A stretch of DNA of 17,518 nucleotides from an uncultured Lachnospiraceae bacterium (lineage in GTDB: Bacteria; Bacillota; Clostridia; Lachnospirales; Lachnospiraceae): contig CAMNQN010000046.1 of NCBI GenBank assembly GCA_946549155.1, positions 1 through 17,518 of the forward strand. The letters run 5' to 3'. The notes under the pieces are model-generated. The model ran no database searches and was not told the DNA's origin. It worked only from the letters and a program-made list of their open reading frames with translations. The stretch's first letter is position 1, and the number at the start of each line of letters is the position of its first letter. Below, in pieces: positions 1 to 6,505 of this stretch. A program made the position numbers and the translations under genes.

Positions 1-55
1 CTGTGGCCCTGCGCGCCCGCCTCTTCCTGCGTCCTCTTACTTAACAAAACACGAA
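1..55. repeat. Left copy of imperfect terminal inverted repeat
   Basis: The first 55 bases match the reverse complement of the last 55 bases with about six mismatches. The outer 34 bases differ at only two positions. After a divergent six-base patch, a block of 15 identical bases (TTAACAAAACACGAA) follows. Beyond that the match fades after a short GAACA word. No coding frame is supported here. It may be a dispersed intergenic repeat whose two copies ended an assembly contig, or the ends of a larger element; the sequence alone does not decide. Confidence 0.8.
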
Positions 56-100
56 GAACATTGACGAAACCGCTAAATTTTGTTTTTCTGAAAATTTTGC

Positions 101-129
101 TTTAAAAAAAAGCGGTTCTATGGTACAAT
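101..129 (+). promoter_or_regulatory. Probable promoter of tRNA-Ser
   Basis: TACAAT at 124-129 is preceded by TGG, giving an extended -10 (TGnTACAAT). A weak -35-like TTTAAA lies 17 bp upstream at 101-106. The predicted start near 136 leaves a leader of roughly 14 nt before the tRNA. An inverted repeat, AACCGCT at 68-74 and AGCGGTT at 111-117, flanks an A/T-rich stretch just upstream and partly overlaps the spacer. It could be the end of an upstream transcript or incidental. Confidence 0.45.
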
Positions 130-149
130 ATCAAAGTTGACAAAAATGT

Positions 150-238
150 GGAGACGTACCGAAGCGGTCATAACGGGCCAGACTCGAAATCTGTTGGTCG
201 GCTTTGCCGGCTCGGGGGTTCGAATCCCCCCGTCTCCG
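150..238 (+). tRNA. tRNA-Ser (anticodon CGA)
   Basis: A complete class II cloverleaf can be drawn. The acceptor stem pairs GGAGACG (150-156) with CGTCTCC (231-237), with discriminator G238. The D-arm is CCG/CGG. The anticodon loop CTCGAAA carries CGA at 185-187, and its stem has one weak closing pair. The long variable arm (TCGGC-TTT-GCCGG) is typical of serine tRNAs. The T-arm is GGGGG-TTCGAAT-CCCCC. The CCA end is not encoded. It reads the serine codon UCG. tRNA-Ser genes are frequent integration sites, and this one lies close to the left terminal repeat. Confidence 0.96.
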
Positions 239-244
239 TCCCAA

Positions 245-308
245 GGGGCTGTCGCAAAATGGCAGGGAAGCGTTACTGATATCCTGCTATTTTGCGGCAG
301 CTCTTTTT
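245..308 (+). terminator. Rho-independent terminator after tRNA-Ser
   Basis: A stem of about 20 bp forms between 245-266 and 283-304, containing GCAAAAT/ATTTTGC with a few G-U pairs and a 16-nt loop. It is followed by TTTTT at 304-308. It lies only 6 nt past the tRNA, so it most likely ends the tRNA transcript. The outer word GGGGCTGTCGCAAAAT also resembles ends of some insertion sequences in Clostridia, so a small palindromic element acting as a terminator is possible. Confidence 0.85.
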
Positions 309-522
309 GTATAGGCTCATTTTGAAGCTTGCGTCCCGCCCATTCCCATGCTACTATGAGCAAAACAGAAATTCTTTCCCCAAGGTGCGGCGAAGTTACT
401 GTTCAGGTACCACTGTTCCGCGAGGTGTTCAGGTGCAGAATTGCACCTGAATCCCGAGGGCAGCAGCGTGTTACTGCGAAAAGCGTTCAGGGGAAGGCGA
501 ACGGAAATGGGAGGTGCGTATC
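309..522. other. Non-coding region upstream of the PucR gene
   Basis: No convincing gene is seen in these 214 bases. The short frames lack ribosome-binding sites and recognisable sequence. The region contains a palindrome at 428-451 (separate entry). The word GTTCAGG occurs at 401-407, 427-433 and 485-491. The word GTTACTG occurs at 395-401 and 470-476, and again in the terminator loop at 272-278. No strong sigma-A promoter stands out, so the promoter of the PucR gene is not assigned. The repeats could be regulator-binding sites or remnants of a dispersed palindromic repeat. Confidence 0.5.
428..451. repeat. Perfect 10-bp inverted repeat, candidate operator
   Basis: TTCAGGTGCA at 428-437 and TGCACCTGAA at 442-451 are exact inverse copies separated by four bases (GAAT). 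There is no T-tract after it, so it does not look like a terminator. It lies 71 bp before the chosen start of the PucR-family gene, and part of the arm (GTTCAGG) recurs at 401 and 485. That is compatible with a binding site for autoregulation, but it has not been matched to a known operator. Confidence 0.55.
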
Positions 523-2133
523 ATGAGCGTTACAGTGGCTGATCTGCTTCAGCTTCCGTCCCTGCGGCAGGCGCGGGTGATTGCGGGGGAGGGGGGCCTG
601 ATGAAAATTGTATCCTCCATCTCCGTGCTGGAATCCACGGATCCCGGTGTTTTGGTGGACGAGGTGTTCCCCACGGGGGAGTATTTCGGCGGGGAACTGG
701 TAATCACCGGTTTTTTAAATATGCAGGAAAATGTGGAGCTCCAGTACCAGAATATGCGCAGGCTGGCGGAGGGGGGAGAGGCCGGGCTGATTCTCTTCTA
801 CGTGGGCGTCTATCTTAAGGCAATCGATCCGCGTCTGATCAGGCTGGCCGATGAGATGGATTTTGTGCTGATCGTTATGCCGGAGGGAGATGTGACACTG
901 CGCTACAGTGAGGTGATCAGTGATGTCATGGAGGCGATTTTCAGGGACAGGACGAAAAGCGGCTCCATTGTGGCGGAGATTCTGGAACGGGTATCGGTGC
1001 TTCCGCCCTATCAGAGAACCATTCCCACCATGCTGAAAATGCTCAGTGACCGCATTTCGGCATCCGTGATGCTGTGTGATTCCGGGCTGCACATTATAAA
1101 TATGGCCGCCTGGCCCCGCAGTCTGGAACCGGTGATGAAAAGAGGGGTGGAGGAGCTGGAAGGTCTCCCGCTAAGCGGGCAGTCCAGCGAATTTCCCGCC
1201 CTGTCCGACAGCAGGCTGTACCGTTTTTCCATCGTGCCGGACCGGGGGCAGAGCAGAGAGGTTTTGATTGTGAAGGAAGGAATCCCGCCGGCTCCCGATT
1301 CCCTGGCCCAGACGGTGGATGTGATCCGGCTGGGGGTAAATATCTGGGGGCAGGAGAAGGGAGCGGTGGCTGTCCGGGAGCTGATTCGGGCGATTATTCA
1401 GGACGATCCCATTCAGATGCGCCAGTTGGCCAGGCTGTTTCATATTAATGTGGCGGATATCCATGAGATGTGGATTCTCCATTGTCCGGAGGGGCAGCAG
1501 GAGCGGTTTCGCAGAGAGGGATTGGTTTTGCTGCGGGAATACCTGGATCACTATTGCGACACTGTGGTGGCGGATATCTATGAGGGGTATACAGTGGCCT
1601 TTATGGACTGGATCGAACAGGCGGCGGACCGGGATCAGATCTGCAGAGAATTGTGGGAACAGCTTGTAAAGGAAGGGTTTTGCCTGACGCTGACCAGATG
1701 CGGTTCCCTGGCCAATACGGCGGATGTACGGGAGGCGTTTCTTTCGCATCATGAGTACCTGGAAAGCGTCCGGAAAATATGGCCGGAAAAAGGATGTTAT
1801 ACCATTCAGGAGTTCCGGTTTGCGGCCCGCTGCCAGGACATTATGCAGAAGGGGGAGGAGGCGCTGAAGGACGCGCTGCTTCCCCTGGAGGCGCTTCGGA
1901 ATGTCCGGGAGGACAAGGCTCTGCTCCAAACGCTGGAGGTCTATCTGCTGGATGCGGACAGCAGCGTTACCCGATGTGCCCAGCTTTTGTTTCTCCACAA
2001 AAATACGGTGAAGTACCGTCTGAACCGGATTCGGGAACGGCTGAGCTATCAGATTGACAAATTTCCCGAGGTTTTTCCCTTGTATTATGCTGTGGTTCTT
2101 TTGCGGTTAACGGCGGGAGAAGGGGAAAGCTGA
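523..2133 (+). CDS. PucR family transcriptional regulator
   Basis: A 536-residue cytoplasmic DNA-binding regulator. The N-terminal ~120 residues, beginning MSVTVADLLQLPSLRQARVI, match the PucR N-terminal sensing domain (purine catabolism regulator-like). A central region of unclear fold follows. The C-terminal PucR-type helix-turn-helix lies at about 467-511, with the block LFLHKNTVKYRLNRIRERL. Members of this family usually control nearby purine, pyrimidine or related nitrogen-catabolism genes in response to a metabolite. The ATG at 523 is chosen because GGGAGG (509-514) sits 8 nt before it; a GTG at 514 would overlap that site. The permease-DUF917-hydantoinase cassette follows in the same direction after 131 bp that carry their own promoter, so it is the obvious target. 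The effector is unknown. Confidence 0.92.
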   Translation: MSVTVADLLQLPSLRQARVIAGEGGLMKIVSSISVLESTDPGVLVDEVFPTGEYFGGELVITGFLNMQENVELQYQNMRRLAEGGEAGLILFYVGVYLKAIDPRLIRLADEMDFVLIVMPEGDVTLRYSEVISDVMEAIFRDRTKSGSIVAEILERVSVLPPYQRTIPTMLKMLSDRISASVMLCDSGLHIINMAAWPRSLEPVMKRGVEELEGLPLSGQSSEFPALSDSRLYRFSIVPDRGQSREVLIVKEGIPPAPDSLAQTVDVIRLGVNIWGQEKGAVAVRELIRAIIQDDPIQMRQLARLFHINVADIHEMWILHCPEGQQERFRREGLVLLREYLDHYCDTVVADIYEGYTVAFMDWIEQAADRDQICRELWEQLVKEGFCLTLTRCGSLANTADVREAFLSHHEYLESVRKIWPEKGCYTIQEFRFAARCQDIMQKGEEALKDALLPLEALRNVREDKALLQTLEVYLLDADSSVTRCAQLLFLHKNTVKYRLNRIRERLSYQIDKFPEVFPLYYAVVLLRLTAGEGES

Positions 2134-2163
2134 CAGATATTTTTGGCTGGGATTTGTTTTTTT

Positions 2164-2191
2164 GGACAAATTCCGACTTTCTTTTTTGTCC
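2164..2191. repeat. Inverted repeat between the PucR and permease genes
   Basis: GGACAAA at 2164-2170 is mirrored by TTTGTCC at 2185-2191 across 14 bases. The second arm is followed by CTTTT. It could be a weak terminator for the PucR gene. It could equally be a PucR-family operator, because its centre lies about 46 bp upstream of the TATAAT box of the permease promoter, where an activator could bind. The sequence does not decide between these. Confidence 0.4.
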
Positions 2192-2200
2192 CTTTTACCC

Positions 2201-2229
2201 TTTATTGTGCCGATGTACACAGGTATAAT
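2201..2229 (+). promoter_or_regulatory. Promoter of the permease operon
   Basis: A perfect TATAAT lies at 2224-2229. Seventeen bases upstream there is only a poor -35 (TTTATT, 2201-2206). A good -10 with a poor -35 is the usual look of an activator-dependent promoter, which fits control by the adjacent PucR-family protein. The predicted transcript start is near 2236, about 29 nt before the permease ATG, which has a strong GAGGAGG ribosome-binding site at 2251-2257. Confidence 0.6.
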
Positions 2230-2264
2230 CCTCCTATGAAAGATTTTGAAGAGGAGGAATTAGG

Positions 2265-3614
2265 ATGAGTGAAAGAAATTCGGGTTTTGAAATTAAAGCG
2301 GAACAGCGGCAAAGCTGGGGCTCCATCGCCATGGTCTGGGCCGGCGGAATGATCTGCGTTCCCTGCCTGATGGTGGGCGGCGTGCTCTCCGGCGGCGGAT
2401 TGTCCATCGGCCAGATGGTGGCATCCATTCTGATTGGCTACGGCCTGATTTGTGCTTACATGATCTGCATCGGGATGCAGGCCTGCGATACGGGACTTCC
2501 TGTGGCGGTGATGGCGGAGGGGGCCCTCGGAAAGCAGGGAGCCCGTTATATCATCAGTCTGCTGCTGGCCATCGCCTGCATCGGATGGTTCGGCATCCAG
2601 TCAGCCACCTGCGGAAGCGCCTTCGCCTCCATGGCGGCATCTATGATGGGAATGGAGGCGCCGGGCAGCCTGATGACGGCGGTGTGCTCCATTGTCTGGG
2701 GCGTGATTATGCTGGCTACGGCCTGCGCCGGGTTTAAAGGATTGAAATGGCTGAACTATATTGCGGTTCCCCTTTTGGTGCTTGTCTGTCTATACGGTAT
2801 TATTGCCGGTATTGTGGCCCATGACGGCGGTGCAGCCATTGCGGCTTATGCGCCGGAGCAGTCTGCCGGGATGGTGTTCGGGATTTCCATGACAGTGGCC
2901 TCCTTTGCGCTGGGCGGTGTGATTTCCGCTGACTACTGCCGGTTTGCGAAATGCCGGGCAGATGTGGTGAAATCCTCCATCGTGGGTGTGATTCCCGCCG
3001 GATTGTTTATGCTGCTTACCGGTGCAATCATGAGCATCGTTACCGGGCAGTACGATATTTCCGCCATTCTGGCCAGCCTGGGCGTACCGGTGGTGGGGCT
3101 GCTGGCTCTGGTTTTAGCCACCTGGACGACCAATGTGACGAATGCGTACTCCGGCGGTCTGGCCCTTTCCAATCTTCTGGGCTTTGATGAAAGTAAATTT
3201 AAAATTACCACGGGGATTGCGGGGGCGATCGGTACCCTGCTGGCGGCCTTTGGCCTGCTGAATGCGTTCCAGGGCTTTCTTTCCCTGATGTCCGCGTTGA
3301 TTCCGCCGCTGGCCGGCGTTCTGATTGCCAATTACTGGATTGTCTGCGGCGGCAACAGGGCAAATTTCCGGCGGCGTCCGGGATTTTCCATTCCCGGCGT
3401 CCTGGCCTTTGTTGTGGGAGCCCTGACGGCCTGCATTACCGGAGGAACCTTTGCTTCCTTCCCGGGACTGGTGGAGGCGCTGCCGTTTCTGAATATTCCC
3501 TTCTTTGTGGGGCCGGTAAACGGAATTGTGGTGTCCCTGGTGTTATGCGTGGCGCTCAGCAAACTGCTTCCGGAGAGGGCAGGAAAAGCAAAGGCACAGT
3601 GGGCAAACAGTTAG
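2265..3614 (+). CDS. codB: Cytosine permease-like NCS1 transporter (CodB family)
   Basis: A 449-residue, very hydrophobic protein with about 12 membrane helices, the usual CodB length. It can be aligned by eye with E. coli CodB at several landmarks: CIGWFGIQ at about 105-112, the ISADYCRF segment, TWTTNVTNAYSGGL in the middle, and LMSALIPPLAGVLIANYW toward the C-terminus. NCS1 proteins are sodium- or proton-coupled importers of nucleobases, hydantoins and related heterocycles. The family call is firm but the substrate is not: the neighbours (DUF917 protein, HyuA-like hydantoinase, PucR regulator) make a hydantoin-, thiohydantoin- or pyrimidine-type ring as likely as cytosine, and no cytosine deaminase is present. 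It is the first gene of the operon, with ATG 7 nt after GAGGAGG. The next gene starts 48 bp downstream. Confidence 0.88.
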   Translation: MSERNSGFEIKAEQRQSWGSIAMVWAGGMICVPCLMVGGVLSGGGLSIGQMVASILIGYGLICAYMICIGMQACDTGLPVAVMAEGALGKQGARYIISLLLAIACIGWFGIQSATCGSAFASMAASMMGMEAPGSLMTAVCSIVWGVIMLATACAGFKGLKWLNYIAVPLLVLVCLYGIIAGIVAHDGGAAIAAYAPEQSAGMVFGISMTVASFALGGVISADYCRFAKCRADVVKSSIVGVIPAGLFMLLTGAIMSIVTGQYDISAILASLGVPVVGLLALVLATWTTNVTNAYSGGLALSNLLGFDESKFKITTGIAGAIGTLLAAFGLLNAFQGFLSLMSALIPPLAGVLIANYWIVCGGNRANFRRRPGFSIPGVLAFVVGALTACITGGTFASFPGLVEALPFLNIPFFVGPVNGIVVSLVLCVALSKLLPERAGKAKAQWANS

Positions 3615-3662
3615 GGAATTTATCTGTATAGAAGAACGAACAGAGCGAAGGAGGGACTTTTT

Positions 3663-4763
3663 TTGAGAAAAATCGGAGTTTCTGAAATTGAGGATATTGC
3701 GCTGGGCGCCGCACTTTTAGGGGCCGGCGGCGGAGGGGACCCCTATGTGGGAAAGCTGGTGGCCATCGGTGCCGTGAAGGAATGCGGGCCGGTGACGCTG
3801 CTGGATCCGGAGGAGATTCCGGACGATGCGCTGGTGGTGCCCATCGCTATGATGGGAGCGCCTACGATTCTGGCGGAGAAGGCGATTGGGGGAACGGAGT
3901 ATCAGACCTTGTACGATACGGTTTCCGCGTTTTACGGAAAACCTATTTTTGCCTTTATGCCCATTGAGGCGGGAGGTGTAAATTCCATGCTGCCCATTGC
4001 CGCGGCGGCCAGGCTGGGGCTTCCGCTGGTGGACTGCGACGGTATGGGCCGGGCGTTTCCGGAGCTGCAGATGGTGACCTTTACCATTGGAGGCGGTTCC
4101 GCTACCCCCATGGCGCTGGTGGATGAGAAGGGAAATTCCTCGATTTTCCGCACCATCACGAATAAATGGACGGAGGAGCTGGCCCGGGCTGTGACCATGG
4201 CCTGCGGCGGTTCTGTATCCGTTTCCCTCTATGCGATGGAGGGAAAATTTATGAAGGAGTATGGTGTGAAGGGGATTGTGACCAGAAGCCAGACCTTAGG
4301 CTCCGCCATCAGGCGGGTGAAGGAGGCCGTGGACTGTTCGCCGGAGGAACAGTTCCTGCGCATCACGGAAGGGGTTCGGCTGTTTAAAGGAAAAATCTGC
4401 GATGTGCTCCGGGAGGTTCGGGGCGGCTTTAATTTCGGTAAGGTGCTTCTGGAGGGAATCGCCGGGGATAAGGGCCGTCAGGCCTATGTGGAGTTTCAGA
4501 ATGAGAATCTGACGGCGGTGGCTGACGGTAGGATTCTGGCTACCACGCCGGATCTGATCTGCCTGGTGGATACGGAAACCTTCCAGCCCGTTCCCACGGA
4601 TGCGCTGAAATACGGAAAACGGGTGCTGGTGGTCGGGCTTCCCTGTTTCCCGCTGTGGAGGACACCGGAGGGACTGGCGCTGGTGGGGCCCCGGTATTTT
4701 GGAATCGATACAGACTATATTCCGCTGGAGGAGCGCTGCAAAGGAGGGGCTGACCATGTATAA
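3663..4763 (+). CDS. DUF917 / S-methyl-thiohydantoin desulfurase-type protein
   Basis: 366 residues, recognised as DUF917 from its start (MRKIGVSEIEDIALGAALLG), the glycine-rich GAGGGGDPY at 20-28, the PIEAGGVNS segment near 100-108 and DCDGMGRAFPELQM at 124-137. The family has been linked to desulfuration of thiohydantoin-type rings and is often encoded beside, or fused to, HyuA-like hydantoinases. Here the HyuA-like gene overlaps its 3' end by 8 bp, implying translational coupling and a shared pathway. No ATG fits; the TTG at 3663 is used because AGGAGG (3649-3654) lies 8 nt upstream. It probably acts in the cytoplasm on the compound imported by the preceding permease. The real reaction in this organism is not shown by sequence. 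Confidence 0.85.
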   Translation: MRKIGVSEIEDIALGAALLGAGGGGDPYVGKLVAIGAVKECGPVTLLDPEEIPDDALVVPIAMMGAPTILAEKAIGGTEYQTLYDTVSAFYGKPIFAFMPIEAGGVNSMLPIAAAARLGLPLVDCDGMGRAFPELQMVTFTIGGGSATPMALVDEKGNSSIFRTITNKWTEELARAVTMACGGSVSVSLYAMEGKFMKEYGVKGIVTRSQTLGSAIRRVKEAVDCSPEEQFLRITEGVRLFKGKICDVLREVRGGFNFGKVLLEGIAGDKGRQAYVEFQNENLTAVADGRILATTPDLICLVDTETFQPVPTDALKYGKRVLVVGLPCFPLWRTPEGLALVGPRYFGIDTDYIPLEERCKGGADHV

Positions 4764-6309
4764 GCTGGGAATCGATGTGGGAGGAACGAACACAGATGCG
4801 GTTTTGATTGATGATAAGTTAAATGTGGTAGCCAGTGTCAAGCGGCACACGACACAGGATGTGTATGACGGGATCCTGACGGCAGTGCGGGCTGTTTTAG
4901 AGGAGTCGGGGATCGACAGGGCGCAGATCGGACAGGCGATGCTGGGGACCACCCAGTGTACCAATGCCATCGTGGAGCGCAAGCATCTGGCTCCCATCGG
5001 GATCCTGCGAATCGGAGCGCCTGCTACTCTGGGAATTTTTCCTATGGTGGACTGGGCGGAGGATATAAAGGCCATCGCGGTGGAGACTGCCATTATCGGC
5101 GGTGGGTTTGAATATGACGGGAAGGAGCTGGCTTCCTTTGACGAGGCGGCAGCCCGGGCCTTTTTTGAGAGGCTGAAGGCGAAAGGCATCCGGTCTGTGG
5201 CGATTTCCTGTGTGTTTTCCACGGTGCGGGATGATCATGAGCGCCGGGCAGCGGCACTTTGCCGGGAGATTATGGGGGAGGAGGTGCATGTGTCCATCTC
5301 CAGTGAAATCGGCTCCATGGGTCTGATTGAGCGGGAAAACGCCACCATCCTAAATGCTGCTCTTTATCAGGTGGCGGAGACCTTCACCGACGGATTTGCC
5401 CGCAGCCTTCAGGACGAGGGTGTGGTGAATGCGGACATTTACCTTTCCCAGAATGACGGTACGCTGATGACCATGGAGTATGCCAGACGGTATCCTATTT
5501 TGACGGTGGCCTGCGGCCCCACCAATTCGATTCGGGGGGCCAGCTATTTAAGCCAGCTGCAGAATGCCATTGTCATCGATGTGGGCGGAACTACCACCGA
5601 TCTGGGCGTGATTCAGAACGGATTCCCACGGGAATCCAGCGTGGCGGTTACCATCGGCGGTGTGCGCACGAATTTCCGGATGCCGGATGTGATTTCCATC
5701 GGCCTGGGCGGCGGCTCTATTGTGCGGGAGCTGCCGGACGGCACGGTGACGGTGGGGCCGGATTCCGTGGGATATGAGATTACGAAGAAAGCGCTGGTGT
5801 TTGGCGGCAGCGTCTGCACAGCCACGGATATTGCGGTGCGTTTAGGAATGACTCAGCTTGGAGATGGGTCCAGGGTGGCGCATTTGAGTGAGGAATTTGC
5901 GAAAAAGGCCATGGAGGCCATCACAGAGCTGGTGGAGGATTCCGTGGATGCCATGAAGGTTTCCAGCGAGGATGTGGACATTATCCTGGTGGGCGGCGGC
6001 TCCATTGTGCTGCCGGAGAGCCTGGAGGGTGCGGCCGCCGTAATCAAGCCGGCCATCGGGGGCGTAGCCAACGCCATCGGTTCCGCTATCTCCAAGGTGT
6101 CCGGAAACTATGAGAAGCTGGTGGATTACCTGGTAACGCCCAGAGGGCAGGCGCTGGAGGAGGCAAAGGCTGAGGCCATTGAGATGGCCGTCGGGGCGGG
6201 AGCCATCCGGGAGACGGTGGAGATCATCGATATGGAAGATGTTCCGCTGCAGTATTATCCGGGGAACACGAACCGGGTGAAGATAAAGGCGGCAGGGGAT
6301 TTGGCTTAG
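4756..6309 (+). CDS. Hydantoinase/oxoprolinase family protein (HyuA-like)
   Basis: 517 residues with an actin-like ATPase fold. The first phosphate motif is GIDVGGTNTDAVLID (5-19). A second nucleotide loop, IDVGGTTTDLGVI, starts near 274. The adenosine-type motif LVGGGSIVLP lies near 411-420. This is the hydantoinase A / 5-oxoprolinase N-terminal family, which couples ATP hydrolysis to opening of hydantoin- or oxoproline-like rings. Many family members work with a HyuB partner; none is encoded here, and the overlapping DUF917 protein may be the partner. The ATG at 4756 is chosen because AAGGAGGGG lies just upstream and the VGGTNTD motif then has its normal N-terminal position. The longer frame from 4699 has no such support. 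A terminator-like hairpin follows, closing the operon. Confidence 0.9.
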   Translation: MYKLGIDVGGTNTDAVLIDDKLNVVASVKRHTTQDVYDGILTAVRAVLEESGIDRAQIGQAMLGTTQCTNAIVERKHLAPIGILRIGAPATLGIFPMVDWAEDIKAIAVETAIIGGGFEYDGKELASFDEAAARAFFERLKAKGIRSVAISCVFSTVRDDHERRAAALCREIMGEEVHVSISSEIGSMGLIERENATILNAALYQVAETFTDGFARSLQDEGVVNADIYLSQNDGTLMTMEYARRYPILTVACGPTNSIRGASYLSQLQNAIVIDVGGTTTDLGVIQNGFPRESSVAVTIGGVRTNFRMPDVISIGLGGGSIVRELPDGTVTVGPDSVGYEITKKALVFGGSVCTATDIAVRLGMTQLGDGSRVAHLSEEFAKKAMEAITELVEDSVDAMKVSSEDVDIILVGGGSIVLPESLEGAAAVIKPAIGGVANAIGSAISKVSGNYEKLVDYLVTPRGQALEEAKAEAIEMAVGAGAIRETVEIIDMEDVPLQYYPGNTNRVKIKAAGDLA

Positions 6310-6341
6310 AAAGGCCCGCACCTATGTGACAGTCTGGATAG

Positions 6342-6388
6342 AATAAGCTCATGATCGTTTTTCATCCGATACGATTGTGGGCTTATTT
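6342..6388 (+). terminator. Terminator-like hairpin after the hydantoinase gene
   Basis: AATAAGCTCATGATCG (6342-6357) pairs over 16 positions with CGATTGTGGGCTTATT (6372-6387), using a few G-U pairs, around a 14-nt loop. The following T-run is short (TTT at 6386-6388), so efficiency as an intrinsic terminator is uncertain. Its position between the catabolic cassette and a separate promoter supports a transcription boundary. Confidence 0.55.
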
Positions 6389-6460
6389 AGCGCCTGAAGC
6401 TGCGACAAGACCTGTGCAGAAAAATGGAGGAAAATCATGCACGGGTTTTGCCATTTTTTT

Positions 6461-6469
6461 TGGTATAAT
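6461..6469 (+). promoter_or_regulatory. Extended -10 promoter of the HTH-to-protease operon
   Basis: TGGTATAAT (6461-6469) is a perfect extended -10 element. No good -35 is seen at the expected distance, which extended -10 promoters can tolerate. Transcription would start near 6476, downstream of an in-frame ATG at 6437, and so selects the ATG at 6506 as the start of the HTH gene. No other strong promoter is visible before 17405, so this one may drive the whole downstream cluster. Confidence 0.7.
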
Positions 6470-6505
6470 TATCTAATCGATTACAGGATACAAAGGAAGA
6501 GGAAA

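Noticed and set aside
137..325. Short open frames on both strands across the tRNA-Ser gene and terminator
   Set aside because: They overlap a clear cloverleaf and a terminator stem and have no ribosome-binding site.
329..526. 65-codon open frame before the PucR gene
   Set aside because: No ribosome-binding site, translation crosses the palindrome, and no recognisable protein pattern.
1171..1998. Long antisense open frame within the PucR gene (275 codons)
   Set aside because: It is the mirror of a well-supported gene, has no ribosome-binding site and no recognisable domain; such shadows are common in GC-rich codon patterns.
4296..5222. Antisense open frame spanning the DUF917 and hydantoinase genes (308 codons)
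   Set aside because: It crosses two overlapping recognised genes and reads as Ser/Pro-rich nonsense.
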